From: Desulfobacterales bacterium
GTDB lineage: Bacteria > Desulfobacterota > Desulfobacteria > Desulfobacterales > JARGFK01
Direction: 5' to 3'
Length of the DNA stretch: 53,127 nt
Assembly (NCBI GenBank): GCA_029211065.1
Contig: JARGFK010000019.1
Coordinates: forward strand, 1-53,127
Shown here: one piece after another, positions 9,407 to 21,875 of the stretch
Layout: the number at the start of each line of letters is the position of its first letter
How positions within the stretch are numbered: the first letter of the stretch is position 1
Made by a program: the position numbers and the translations under genes
The notes under the pieces: model-generated
Database searches by the model: none
The model's input: the letters and a program-made list of their open reading frames with translations, nothing else
Told to the model about the DNA's origin: nothing

Positions 9407-12400
9407 ATGAAGCTTAAAAAACTCGAAATCAATGGTTTTAAATCTTTTGTCGATAAATCCTGTATCGAATTTCCCTCCGGCATTTCAGCTATCGTCGGCC
9501 CCAACGGCTGCGGCAAAAGCAATATCGTTGACGCCATCCGATGGGTGATGGGCGAACAGAGCGTCAAGCAACTCCGCGGCAAAGCCATGGAGGATATCAT
9601 TTTTGCCGGGACAAACGGCAAACCGCCCCTGAACATGGCGGAAGTCTCTTTAACGCTGCTCAATGACAACGGCTCCGCCCCCGAAGAATTAAAGGATTTT
9701 ACTGAAATCATGCTCACCCGGCGCCTGTATCGCTCCGGCGAAAGCGCCTACTATATCAACAAGCAGCTCTGCCGGCTCAAAGACATCCACAACGTCTTTA
9801 TGGGCAGCGGCTTGGGCCCCAAATCGTATGCCGTAATTCAGCAGGGGAACATCGGCGCCATAACGGATGCAGGACCGGAAGAAAGGCGTTATTTCATCGA
9901 AGAAGCCGCCGGCGTTACCCGCTTTATCAGCAGAAAAAATGAAGCGCTTCGCAAAGTCGATTCCACCAATCAAAATCTTCTGCGGGTTTCCGATATCATT
10001 ACGGAAGTCAAACGTCAGATGGGCAGCCTCAAACGCCAGGCCAAAAAGGCCGAACTCTATAAAAAATTTCAGGACCGCATCAAGCGCCTCGATGTCGTGC
10101 TGGCCCTTCACAGCATCGATGTTTTCACCGAACAGATCACGGCAACCGACGCCCTTTTGAAAAGCCTGAAGGATAAGGACATCGAACACATCGCGCAGCT
10201 TAAAAAACTGGACGCGGCTATCGAAGACATTAAACAACAACGCTGGCAGAAAAACCAGGAGATATCTGAGCAGAAATCGCAAAAATTCGAGACCCAGCGC
10301 AGTATCGACAGAAGGGAAAATGATCTGGCCTATCTGAATAAAGATATCGAACGCCTGGCCCAGGAATCGGCTGAACTGGATATCGTTCGGCAGGAACTCA
10401 TCGAAAAGAACCAATCCATCCTTTCTGAAATTGAACAGGTAAAAAATCAAAACAGCGAACTGAAAGCCCAAAGTCAATCCATAAAGGCGACCCTTAGTGA
10501 GGAAATGCTGTCCACCCAGAGCCTGAGAGAAGAACTGGCCGGTTTTAACCGGCGGCTTGAAGACAGTAAAGCCGAACTCATGGACAGGATCTCCCGGGAA
10601 GCGCAATATAAAAATTTTTTTCAGAATGCCCAGAACAACAAAGAAAACCTCACGAGACGCCTGAAAAGGATCGATGAGGAAGAGGCGGTCGCCGCTCAAA
10701 AGGTCACGGGCCTGGAGGAAAAAGAAGTTCAGGCAACCGAAGAACTTAAAGCGGGCAAGGCAATCATCGCCGATTTAGACCGGCGTCTGGACGAGACCCG
10801 CGCCCGGCTCGAAGCCGAGAGCAAGGCGCTCGGCCGGCAAGTTAAAACGGTTCAGACCATCGATATGGAACGCAACAAGCTCCGCTCCAGATTCAGCACA
10901 TTAAGGAAAATGGAGGAAAATTTCGAATGGTATAAAGAGGGGGTCCGGGCCATCATGAAAAATGCCCGGGAAACCGATGATTCATCCGGCGCCGCAGACC
11001 CGGAGAAGTCTCCAAAAATCAGGGGGGTTGTCGGCCTGGTGACAGATATCGTCGAGCCGGCGCCGTCGTTTGAACCTTCGGTAGAAGCCGCCTTGGGAGA
11101 AGCCCTGCAATACATCCTTGTGGACGACCAGAAAGCCGGGACCGGCGCCATCGATTTTCTCCAGACCCGGAGCACCGGCCGCAGCGGCTTCATCCCCATG
11201 GCCGCCATCAAACCGCTTGAATACGGCCCGCTGAAAAAGCCGGACGCTTCCAGGCGCCTGCTCAATCATGTCTCCATCAAACCGGGGTTTGAGCCCATCG
11301 CCGAGGCGCTGTTGGGTCATTTCGTGATCGCCGACGACATCACCGAGGCGCTGGAAATATTCAATCGCAACGGCGCCTTGCAGTCGGTGGTAACGAAAAA
11401 CGGCGACATGATCACCCCCCAGGGTATTATGATCGGCGGCAACAAGGAAAATTTATCCGGAATACTCACCAAGAAACAGGAGCTGAAGGAGCTCGAACAA
11501 CACATTCTCAGCCTGGACAAGGAACTGGAAACCGCCCGGCAGGAACAAAAAAGGCTTGAGGGGGCGGTCTTATCCCTGGAAACCACCCTGCATAATTTTA
11601 CCGAACAGAAAAATACAGCAGTCCAAAATGAGATCGAGGCTGAAAAATCACTCTATAAAATTTCGGAAGAATTGAAGCACGCCCGACGCCATCTGGAAGT
11701 CGTCCGCCTGGAGCAGGAACAGCTTATGGGCGAAGAGAGCAATATCGAAGAAGAAATGACCAGATACAACCACGCTCTGGCTGAAATAGAATCCGAAGTC
11801 GCCGGCGCCCAAAAGAAGGTTGCCGATCTAAACAATAACATCCGCACCGTGTCCAACCAACTGGAAGATTTCGACGGACGGATTGTCGACCTGAAGCTGC
11901 AGCTGACGGCCTTGAATGCCAAGGTGGAAAACAGCACAAATACACTGACACGCCTGCAGGAATTTCAAACGGAAGGCATCAGACGCCTGGAACAGCTTGC
12001 CCAGGAAATCAATCAAAAGATCCAAAAGCGGACCGCCTTAAAAGAAAAAGTTGCTGAATTCGAGCAGACGCTGGCCGGCATGTATGCAGCCTTGAAACAA
12101 CTGGATTCGTCCCTTGAACTCAGCGAAGGCGACTACCTGACGATTGATAACACCTTAAAAGAAAAAGACAGCACCATTTCAGCAGTCCAGAACGAACGCG
12201 AGGAAGTTCTCCAGAAAGTGCAACTCCTTGAAATTGAACACTCCCAACGCAAGATGCAGCGGGACAACATTTCAAGCCGCCTGGAAGAACGCTACCACCA
12301 GCCGTTTACAGAACTTAAGACCGAATTCACTTCGCTGCTGGAAGCACCGGACGAACTGACGGAAGCCGCCCTGCAGGAAAAGGAAGACGAATTGACCCGG

Positions 12401-13033
12401 CTCAGGGGCAAAATTTCCAAAATTGTCGATGTCAACCTCGGCGCCATCAAGGAGTATGAACAATTAAAGGAACGCTCCGATTTTCTCTGCACCCAACGCG
12501 ATGATCTTGAAACGGCCGTGGAAGACCTCCATAAGGTTATCAGAAAAATCAATAAAATAACAAAAGAACGATTCCTGGCGACGTTTGATCGGGTGAATGA
12601 AAAACTGACGGAGGTATTTCCCCGCCTTTTTGAGGGGGGGGCTGCTAAGCTGGTCTTGACCGAACCGGAAAAGCCCCTTGAAACCGGTGTGGAGTACATG
12701 ATTCATCCTCCCGGCAAAAAGTTGACGCGAATGAGCCTCCTTTCTGGCGGCGAAAAAGCACTGGCGGCGATTGCATTTATTTTCTCGATCTTTTTACTGA
12801 AGCCGACATCGTTTTGCCTGATGGATGAAATCGATGCCCCCCTTGATGAGGCCAACATCTTTCGCTTCAACGAACTGCTGAAAATCATCGGGGAGAAATC
12901 GCAAATCGTCATGATCACTCACAACAAGCGGACCATGGAATTTGCCGACACCCTTTTCGGCATCACGATGGAAAATAGAGGGGTTTCCAAAATTGTTTCC
13001 GTAAATTTCGAACGGCAAGGGGCGCCCAATTAA
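9407..13033 (+). CDS. smc: chromosome segregation ATPase SMC
   Basis: SMC is the 1208-aa core of condensin (partners ScpA/ScpB, not in this window) that compacts and individualises sister chromosomes. Walker A GPNGCGKS is at about 31-38. Two long coiled coils (about 170-500 and 680-1020) flank a hinge at about 520-670. The ABC signature LSGGEKA (about 1110) and Walker B CLMDEIDAPLDEAN (about 1137) form the tail half of the head. AGGAGG precedes the ATG. Only 3 bp separate it from ftsY, so the two are cotranscribed. Confidence 0.98.
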   Translation: MKLKKLEINGFKSFVDKSCIEFPSGISAIVGPNGCGKSNIVDAIRWVMGEQSVKQLRGKAMEDIIFAGTNGKPPLNMAEVSLTLLNDNGSAPEELKDFTEIMLTRRLYRSGESAYYINKQLCRLKDIHNVFMGSGLGPKSYAVIQQGNIGAITDAGPEERRYFIEEAAGVTRFISRKNEALRKVDSTNQNLLRVSDIITEVKRQMGSLKRQAKKAELYKKFQDRIKRLDVVLALHSIDVFTEQITATDALLKSLKDKDIEHIAQLKKLDAAIEDIKQQRWQKNQEISEQKSQKFETQRSIDRRENDLAYLNKDIERLAQESAELDIVRQELIEKNQSILSEIEQVKNQNSELKAQSQSIKATLSEEMLSTQSLREELAGFNRRLEDSKAELMDRISREAQYKNFFQNAQNNKENLTRRLKRIDEEEAVAAQKVTGLEEKEVQATEELKAGKAIIADLDRRLDETRARLEAESKALGRQVKTVQTIDMERNKLRSRFSTLRKMEENFEWYKEGVRAIMKNARETDDSSGAADPEKSPKIRGVVGLVTDIVEPAPSFEPSVEAALGEALQYILVDDQKAGTGAIDFLQTRSTGRSGFIPMAAIKPLEYGPLKKPDASRRLLNHVSIKPGFEPIAEALLGHFVIADDITEALEIFNRNGALQSVVTKNGDMITPQGIMIGGNKENLSGILTKKQELKELEQHILSLDKELETARQEQKRLEGAVLSLETTLHNFTEQKNTAVQNEIEAEKSLYKISEELKHARRHLEVVRLEQEQLMGEESNIEEEMTRYNHALAEIESEVAGAQKKVADLNNNIRTVSNQLEDFDGRIVDLKLQLTALNAKVENSTNTLTRLQEFQTEGIRRLEQLAQEINQKIQKRTALKEKVAEFEQTLAGMYAALKQLDSSLELSEGDYLTIDNTLKEKDSTISAVQNEREEVLQKVQLLEIEHSQRKMQRDNISSRLEERYHQPFTELKTEFTSLLEAPDELTEAALQEKEDELTRLRGKISKIVDVNLGAIKEYEQLKERSDFLCTQRDDLETAVEDLHKVIRKINKITKERFLATFDRVNEKLTEVFPRLFEGGAAKLVLTEPEKPLETGVEYMIHPPGKKLTRMSLLSGGEKALAAIAFIFSIFLLKPTSFCLMDEIDAPLDEANIFRFNELLKIIGEKSQIVMITHNKRTMEFADTLFGITMENRGVSKIVSVNFERQGAPN

Positions 13034-13036
13034 CAA

Positions 13037-14122
13037 ATGAAGTCTTTTGGTTGGTTTAAAAAATCTAAGGCCGTTAATGAAAAAACCGCCGGCATCGGCA
13101 GCCCGGATAAAAAGGGCAACACATCTGACGGCATTGACACCCCCCCGGCAAATGAAACCGTTTCGGGCGATTCCGGCGACGTCAGCCCCGAAGCCCATCC
13201 GCACAAAGCCGACCTTTCAGGAGAACCCGGGTTTTTCAAACGGTTAAAATCGGGATTGGCAAAAACACGCCTTAGCTTTACCGGCGGAATTGAAAAATTA
13301 TTTGCCGGACGCAAAACGGTTGATGACGGTCTGCTGGAAGAACTGGAAGAGCTCTTAATCACTTCGGACATGGGGGTCCAAACCGCCGAAAAGCTGATCG
13401 CACGGATTACTTCTGCCGGCATGACCGACCCCGCCCAACTGAAAACCGTCCTGCGGAATGAAATCCAGACCATCCTTCAAAAAGAATCTTCAGGCACCGC
13501 CCAGCCCTCAGCCGGACCGCAGATCATCATGGTCGTGGGCGTCAACGGCGTCGGCAAAACCACCACCATCGGAAAACTGGCCGCCAAATCCACCGCCGCC
13601 GGCAAAAAAGTACTGATTGCCGCCGCCGACACGTTTCGCGCCGCAGCCATTGAACAGCTCATGATCTGGTCCGAAAGAGCCCGTGCCGAAATTGTAAAGC
13701 ACAAAGAAGGGGCTGATCCTGCAGCGGTTGCCTTTGATGCCCTTGAAGCTGCGGCGGCCAGAAGTATGGATGTCGTTCTGGTCGACACGGCCGGTCGGCT
13801 GCATACACGGGTGAACCTGATGGAAGAGCTGAAAAAGATGAAACGCATTATTTCCAAAAAAATCCCGGCGGCGCCCCATGAAATCCTTCTGGTCCTGGAC
13901 GCCACCACCGGACAGAATGCGCTGGCCCAAGCCAGGATGTTCCACGACGCCTTGGGCATTACGGCGATTGCCGTTACAAAACTGGATGGCACCGCCAAGG
14001 GCGGCATTGTCGTCAGTATTTGTGACACCTTGAATATACCGCTGAAATACATCGGCGTGGGTGAAAAAATCGAAGACCTCCAGGACTTTGATCCCAAACA
14101 ATTCGTAAACGCCCTGTTTTAA
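13037..14122 (+). CDS. ftsY: signal recognition particle receptor FtsY
   Basis: FtsY is the membrane-associated SRP receptor GTPase. This 361-aa protein has a variable, charged A-domain-like N terminus (about 1-60, Gly/Pro/Asp rich) and an NG domain. The G1 motif GVNGVGKTTT is at about 168-177. DTFRAAA, G3 DTAGRLH (about 250) and G4 TKLDG (about 314) follow. The start lies 3 bp after the smc stop codon. Confidence 0.97.
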   Translation: MKSFGWFKKSKAVNEKTAGIGSPDKKGNTSDGIDTPPANETVSGDSGDVSPEAHPHKADLSGEPGFFKRLKSGLAKTRLSFTGGIEKLFAGRKTVDDGLLEELEELLITSDMGVQTAEKLIARITSAGMTDPAQLKTVLRNEIQTILQKESSGTAQPSAGPQIIMVVGVNGVGKTTTIGKLAAKSTAAGKKVLIAAADTFRAAAIEQLMIWSERARAEIVKHKEGADPAAVAFDALEAAAARSMDVVLVDTAGRLHTRVNLMEELKKMKRIISKKIPAAPHEILLVLDATTGQNALAQARMFHDALGITAIAVTKLDGTAKGGIVVSICDTLNIPLKYIGVGEKIEDLQDFDPKQFVNALF

Positions 14123-14417
14123 GTTGTTCGCAGGATTTGCGGCGGATACGCGCCCTGACGTAACGCCGGCGCCCTATACCCACAAAAAAATTAAATCATT
14201 TTGTTTCAGTCCTATGCGCTGATGGAGGGTGCTGGTCAATTTAGAGCGGCACCTGTCCGCAAACCCAATCACAGCGTTCATCAGCAACGGGCTACCCCAA
14301 AAAAGTGTTACAGCAGGCTGTTTTTCTATTGACATCATCGGTGTCCTACTGTAATGGGTATTGAAATAGGCGGACGATTCAACCATCAATCAATAATCAA
14401 AAAAGGGGGAAGGTACT
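14123..14417. other. ftsY-HU intergenic region
   Basis: This 295-bp gap holds a TTGACA at 14329-14334 with only a poor -10 (TAATGG, 17 bp downstream), a possible weak promoter for the HU gene. I see no other gene or clear repeat. Confidence 0.3.
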
Positions 14418-14690
14418 ATGACAAAAGCAGAACTGGTAGACAAAATGGCAAAAGATGCTGGAATCTCCAAAGTCGCTGCCGCTGCCGCACTAGGCTCTTT
14501 TATGGATGGAGTCGTCAAAGCGCTGAAGAAAAAAGACGGCAAGGTGACACTGGTAGGGTTTGGTACTTTTTCTAAAGGCCGTCGCAAAGCCCGCAAGGGA
14601 CGCAATCCGCAAACCGGCGCCCCGATCAAAATCAAGGCTTCCAACGTTGTAAAATTCAAAGCGGGCAAAAAACTCAAAGCCGCCGTTTAA
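14418..14690 (+). CDS. HU family DNA-binding protein
   Basis: This 90-aa nucleoid protein has the full HU/IHF fold. The N-terminal helices begin MTKAELVDKMAKDAG, and the central signature GFGTFSKGRRKARKGRNPQTG carries the conserved Pro of the DNA-intercalating arm. It most resembles homodimeric HU rather than IHF. An AAGG site precedes the ATG and a strong terminator follows, so it is a single-gene unit. Confidence 0.95.
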   Translation: MTKAELVDKMAKDAGISKVAAAAALGSFMDGVVKALKKKDGKVTLVGFGTFSKGRRKARKGRNPQTGAPIKIKASNVVKFKAGKKLKAAV

Positions 14691-14711
14691 ATTTAACTGG
14701 TTCCAATTTTA

Positions 14712-14758
14712 AAGCGGTTCATAAGCTGTTGCAAGGTTTATGAACCGCTTCTTTTTTT
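14712..14758 (+). terminator. intrinsic terminator of the HU gene
   Basis: A 13-bp perfect stem (AAGCGGTTCATAA / TTATGAACCGCTT, arms 14712-14724 and 14738-14750) is followed by a T7 run. Confidence 0.9.
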
Positions 14759-14825
14759 AGCGCCCATCTATACGCCATAAGTGATTGCCAACAATGTGTT
14801 CCGATTGAATGGATTTTTTTCTTCA

Positions 14826-15016
14826 CGTCATGCCGGACTTGATCCGGCATCCAGGATCCTATGAAATTGAAAATATTCTGGATAGCGCTAAAGCTTGACG
14901 ACGTGCCCGGGTCAGGCCCGGAATGACTTAACAGGTTATAGCTCTTGTTTTGTTAATTACGACACCGTCTCGCAAGCCGGAATCCAGGCACCATTTGTCT
15001 GGTCTCCCGCTTGCGC
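14826..15016. repeat. dispersed palindromic repeats between the HU and acylphosphatase genes
   Basis: The region holds three related GC-rich hairpins. ATGCCGGA-cttga-TCCGGCAT starts at about 14829. CCCGGG-tca-GGCCCGG starts at about 14907 and ends GGAATGAC. CCCGC-ttgc-GCGGG lies at about 15006. The outer ends GTCAT and ATGAC mirror each other, suggesting one composite non-coding element of about 100 bp. The rest of 14759-15058 shows no gene. Confidence 0.5.
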
Positions 15017-15058
15017 GGGCGCGATATTGATTTTGCAACGGATGCGCAGGCCACGACA

Positions 15059-15340
15059 CTAATAAGCGATATTAAATTCCTTAAACTCGCCGGTATAATT
15101 TTCTTCTTGGATATCAACGCCTTTAACATCGGCATGGCGCGGCCCTTGGCGGCACCAGTCGATGACCGCATCGACCTTATCCGTATCGCCTTCGAATACG
15201 GCTTCGACGGCTCCGTCCGCCCGGTTTTTGACCCACCCAAAAACGCCGTGCCGATCGGCCGCACGCTGGGTTTCCATCCGGAAGAACACTCCCTGCACCC
15301 GTCCCCGGATGATGACACGCCTTCTTGACTTTGTTTCCAT
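15059..15340 (-). CDS. acyP: acylphosphatase
   Basis: This 93-aa cytosolic enzyme hydrolyses acyl phosphates. The signature GRVQGVFFR contains the phosphate-binding loop and catalytic Arg, and the second signature is GWVKNRADGAVEAVFEG with the catalytic Asn. The ATG at 15340 is preceded by a run of eight G on the coding strand that must act as the ribosome site. The gene follows ligA by 11 bp and is probably its operon partner. Confidence 0.95.
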   Translation of the reverse strand: METKSRRRVIIRGRVQGVFFRMETQRAADRHGVFGWVKNRADGAVEAVFEGDTDKVDAVIDWCRQGPRHADVKGVDIQEENYTGEFKEFNIAY

Positions 15341-15351
15341 GCCCCCCCCAT

Positions 15352-18116
<2,765 letters not shown>

Positions 18117-18204
18117 CCGGATGCGGAAGTATGGCGTTCATATTAAGAATCTGCCCGCCCCGCCCTTGCGGACATTCCTATATATACATAATTTCCCATA
18201 CGTT

Positions 18205-18325
18205 TCAAAATCCCTCCCGGCCTCCCTTTAAAAAAGGGAGGAGTATAATTCCCCTCATTTTTACAATTCCCTCTCCGCCCCCCTTTTTTTTCAAAGGGGG
18301 GAACGGGGGGATTTCCTTAAGGAAG
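18205..18325. repeat. pyrimidine/purine palindromic repeat (TCCCxCCTTTxAAAGGGG type)
   Basis: Two hairpins of the kind CTCCCTTT-aaa-AAAGGGAG and CCCCCCTTTT-tttt-CAAAGGGGGG lie in tandem. The same family occurs at 39276-39350 and 44005-44047. It is a dispersed non-coding element. The remainder of the 254-bp gap 18117-18370 shows no gene. Confidence 0.7.
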
Positions 18326-18370
18326 TTCGCTCAGAATCTTGGATTGACGGCTCTTCATTGCCCGTCTCCA

Positions 18371-18622
18371 TCAGGCCGGTCCGGCCAGTTGCGACAGGGA
18401 GTCCTTGACATCGTCAATGATCTCATAAAACCACATCAGGTCCTCGATGGTCATCCGGCCGGCCTTGCGCTGGGATTCTTTCCCCTCTTTTGTTTTAATC
18501 ACCCGCGGGCCGATCTGAACTTTCGGCTCGCCATTTGCGTACTGGTTGATAGAAACCACCAGTCCGGTTTCCTCGCATACCCATTTTTTTAAAACCTTGT
18601 CCTTCTCAGGGTCAAACGCCAT
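18371..18622 (-). CDS. small PC4/p15-like protein
   Basis: This 83-aa charged protein has no membrane segment. The segment LVVSINQYANGEPKVQIGPR followed by a C-terminal helix (MTIEDLMWFYEIIDDVKDSL) resembles the compact beta-sheet-plus-helix plan of bacterial PC4/p15-type single-stranded nucleic-acid binders. This is a suggestion from pattern only. A strong GGGAGG site precedes the ATG. It lies 21 bp behind glyS and is probably cotranscribed with it. Confidence 0.7.
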   Translation of the reverse strand: MAFDPEKDKVLKKWVCEETGLVVSINQYANGEPKVQIGPRVIKTKEGKESQRKAGRMTIEDLMWFYEIIDDVKDSLSQLAGPA

Positions 18623-18643
18623 ATGTTCCTCCCATCATAAATT

Positions 18644-20734
18644 TTAGGTTGAAATTTTAGAAAAATCGGCAAAAAGGCTGAACAGCGCTGAGATCTGCCC
18701 CATCAGAGCCAGGCGATTGGCGCGTAGCCGCACATCTTCGTCCATCACCATAACCCCGTCAAAAAATGCGTCAACAGAATCCCGCAAGGATGCAATATCC
18801 AACAGCGCTTCGTTAAAAGCCCCCTGATTCAGATGATCCGTCACTTTTTCCTTTACTTTTTTATAAGCTGCAAAAAGAGACGTTTCACAATCGTGCTGAA
18901 AAAGGCTTACATCAACAGCTCCGGCACCGTGATCTATTTCCCTCCCGCCGGCCTGTTTAATGATATTAACCACCCGTTTAAACGCAATGGCCAGCGGTTC
19001 AAAGTCCGGTTCCGATTTTAAGACCTGCAGGGCTTGAACCCTTTTCCAGACATTCGGCACATGGTCGACGGAAACACTCACGACAGCGGCAATCACGTCT
19101 TTTGAAAAACCTCCCTCCGCCAGCAGATGCGCAATGCGATCCCGCAGAAACGTGTAGACCCGCTCGACGGTTTGGCTGAATTCGGCATCACGTGTGTCGG
19201 CAAACAGGGCCAGACTCTTTTCAATCAGTTGACGCAATGACAGGTAAAGGTTTTGCGAAAGCATGATTTGAATGATGCCGATCCCCTGGCGCCTGAGGGC
19301 ATAAGGATCTGATGCCCCCGTGGGGATCAATCCCACCCGGAAACAACCGCAAATGGTGTCGATCTTGTCGGCAATACCCAGCAGCGCCCCGGCGATTGAT
19401 TGGGGCAGCGCGCCGCCTGAATATGTCGGCTGATAATGTTCGCCGATGGCCAGCGCCACGATTTGAGACTCACCACCGATCTGGGCATAAACCCGTCCCA
19501 TGATGCCTTGCAGTTTGGGAAATTCACCCACGACCTGGCAGACCAGGTCCGATTTGCTTAATAAAGCAGCCCGGCCGACCTTTTCCCGGGTCTCTGAATC
19601 CAGACCGGTCTCTTGGGACAAAAAGTCAACCAAACGGATCAGGCGCATGACCTTCTCATAAACGCTTCCCAGCTCGGCCTGAAACAGAACACCGCGCAGC
19701 TTTTCGACCCGCGCGTCCATCGATTCCGCCAGATCGCTTTTATAAAAAAAGCGGGCATCTTCAAGCCGGGCTCGCAAGACCCGTTCATGCCCCTTGGCGA
19801 CCAGATCCATATCTTTTGCTTGGGTGTTGTTGACCGCCACAAAACAGGGCAGCAGCCCTTCCTGTTTGTCGATCACGGCAAAATACTTTTGATGTTCGCG
19901 CATGGCCGTAATCAATACCTCCTGGGGAAGCTCTAAAAACTTTTTATCAAAGCGCCCCAGCACTGCCTTGGGAAATTCAACCAGGTTGGTAACAATTTCC
20001 ACCAACTCTTCGTCGGGCAGGATAGAACCGCCGCTGGCAGCGGCTGCTTTTTCAATTTCGTTCAAAAGCAGCGTTCTGCGTTCAGCCATATCGGCGATGA
20101 CATGGGCGCGCTGCAGGGCCGTCACATAGGTGTCGGGATCGGCAATTTTAATTTTACCCGGCTGCATAAACCTGTGTCCGGAGGTATAGCGGCCGCTGGT
20201 GATATTTCCCAAACGAAAAGAAACAACCTGGTCTCCCCAAAGGGCCAGGATGGAGTGAATCGGTCTTGCGAATAAAATCTTCAAACCGGCCCATCTCATT
20301 GTCTTGGGAAAGGGTATCGCCAGAATCGTCCGGGGCAGGATGCGCGTCAGCAGCGTTTTGGTTGAAAGCCCGCGCTCTGCCTTTTTGGCACACAGGTATG
20401 ACCCCTTGGGTGTTTCCTTGATTATGATCCGGTTGAGGGGAACACCGATTTTTTCGGCAAATTTACAGGCGGCTACGGTGGGGTTGCCGTCGTCATCAAA
20501 ACCGATCCGTTCAGGAGGGCCCAGCACTTCCGTAATCAGAGCGCTCTGTTTGGCGGCAACCGCTTCAACCGTCAGCGCGATCCGGCGGGGCGTTCCAAAC
20601 ATCCTGACGTTGCCGTATCCAATCCGGTTCTGATCCAACTCCTGCTGCAGCAGTGCCGCAAAACCATCCAGCGCAGGCCGGATATAACCGGCCGGAATTT
20701 CCTCTGTTCCCAACTCTATCAATAATGGTTTCAT
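18644..20734 (-). CDS. glyS: glycyl-tRNA synthetase beta subunit
   Basis: GlyS is the large subunit of the alpha2beta2 bacterial GlyRS and carries tRNA-binding and editing-like domains. The 696-aa protein begins MKPLLIELGTEEIPAGYI, the family's typical start. Inside are EHQKYFAV and the HD-like region VGEFPKLQGIMGR...YQP, and a C-terminal anticodon-binding DALR-like domain. The longer reading frame up to 20821 overlaps glyQ and is not needed. It follows glyQ by 19 bp. Confidence 0.97.
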   Translation of the reverse strand: MKPLLIELGTEEIPAGYIRPALDGFAALLQQELDQNRIGYGNVRMFGTPRRIALTVEAVAAKQSALITEVLGPPERIGFDDDGNPTVAACKFAEKIGVPLNRIIIKETPKGSYLCAKKAERGLSTKTLLTRILPRTILAIPFPKTMRWAGLKILFARPIHSILALWGDQVVSFRLGNITSGRYTSGHRFMQPGKIKIADPDTYVTALQRAHVIADMAERRTLLLNEIEKAAAASGGSILPDEELVEIVTNLVEFPKAVLGRFDKKFLELPQEVLITAMREHQKYFAVIDKQEGLLPCFVAVNNTQAKDMDLVAKGHERVLRARLEDARFFYKSDLAESMDARVEKLRGVLFQAELGSVYEKVMRLIRLVDFLSQETGLDSETREKVGRAALLSKSDLVCQVVGEFPKLQGIMGRVYAQIGGESQIVALAIGEHYQPTYSGGALPQSIAGALLGIADKIDTICGCFRVGLIPTGASDPYALRRQGIGIIQIMLSQNLYLSLRQLIEKSLALFADTRDAEFSQTVERVYTFLRDRIAHLLAEGGFSKDVIAAVVSVSVDHVPNVWKRVQALQVLKSEPDFEPLAIAFKRVVNIIKQAGGREIDHGAGAVDVSLFQHDCETSLFAAYKKVKEKVTDHLNQGAFNEALLDIASLRDSVDAFFDGVMVMDEDVRLRANRLALMGQISALFSLFADFSKIST

Positions 20735-20753
20735 TTTTTTTCCGTTTATACTT

Positions 20754-21632
20754 TTATAACGCCTGTTTTTTCTGCATGGGAAATCCCAGCCTCTCCCGCT
20801 GCTCCAGATATGCTTCCGCACAAGTTCTGGCCAGATTGCGAATCCGGGCGATATAACCGGTTCTTTCCGTCACGCTGATCGCACCGCGGGCATCCAGAAG
20901 GTTGAAGGTGTGTGAGCACTTCAAGCAGTATTCATAGGCCGGCAGTACCAGTTTTTCCTGAATAATTCGCCGTGATTCGGACTCATATGTGTTGAAAAGA
21001 TTCAGCAGCATGTCGACATCCGCCAGTTCGAAATTATAGGTCGACTGTTCCACTTCCTGCTGGTGATGGACGTCACCATAGGTAACCCGGTCATTCCACT
21101 GCAGTTCGTATACGTTCTCCTTGCCCTGCAAATACATGCAAATACGCTCCAGGCCGTAGGTAATTTCGACGGATGTGGGGAAAAGTTCAATGCTGCCGGC
21201 CATCTGAAAATAGGTAAACTGAGTAATCTCCATACCGTCCAGCCAGACTTCCCAGCCCAGTCCGGAAGCGCCCAGTGTGGGGGACTCCCAGTCATCCTCC
21301 ACAAATCGGATGTCGTGCTCAAGCGGATCGATTCCGAGCGCTTTAAGACTTTGCAGGTAGAGCTTCTGGACATCATGGGGTGAGGGCTTCAGGACCACCT
21401 GATACTGGTAATAATGCTGCAACCGATTGGGGTTTTCGCCATATCGTCCGTCCGTGGGCCGCCGGGAAGGCTGGACATACGCTACCTTCCATGGTTCAGG
21501 CCCCAACGCCCTTAAGAGTGTTGCCGGATGAAATGTCCCGGCCCCCACCTCCAGATCATAGGGTTGAACCAACAGGCAGCCTTTTCGGCTCCAAAATCTC
21601 TGCAATGAAAGTATCACTTGTTGAAAATTCAT
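20754..21632 (-). CDS. glyQ: glycyl-tRNA synthetase alpha subunit
   Basis: GlyQ is the catalytic class II subunit that makes glycyl-adenylate and charges tRNA-Gly with GlyS. The length of 292 aa is standard. Family blocks include [42 protein letters not shown], and [26 protein letters not shown] precedes the ATG at 21632. The 243-bp gap upstream separates it from the GHMP kinase gene and probably holds its own promoter, though none is obvious. Confidence 0.98.
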   Translation of the reverse strand: MNFQQVILSLQRFWSRKGCLLVQPYDLEVGAGTFHPATLLRALGPEPWKVAYVQPSRRPTDGRYGENPNRLQHYYQYQVVLKPSPHDVQKLYLQSLKALGIDPLEHDIRFVEDDWESPTLGASGLGWEVWLDGMEITQFTYFQMAGSIELFPTSVEITYGLERICMYLQGKENVYELQWNDRVTYGDVHHQQEVEQSTYNFELADVDMLLNLFNTYESESRRIIQEKLVLPAYEYCLKCSHTFNLLDARGAISVTERTGYIARIRNLARTCAEAYLEQRERLGFPMQKKQAL

Positions 21633-21875
21633 TTTTTCTATCCTTCACAACCGTATTCACACATATTTTCCATTTGAGACGGAATTATCCGAAAACTGAA
21701 ACGCTGCGTAATTTCGGCAACAGCAATCGTTGCTCAACGCTAATACCAAAGGAATCATTATTACTTAGACACACCGTAGTCAATCAAAAACCCGATGGAG
21801 ACCGTTTGACTGGATCATGGCGTAATCGCGGCGCGAAATCGGGTCGTTGCCGGCGCCATCCTGATGCCGGTTCAC

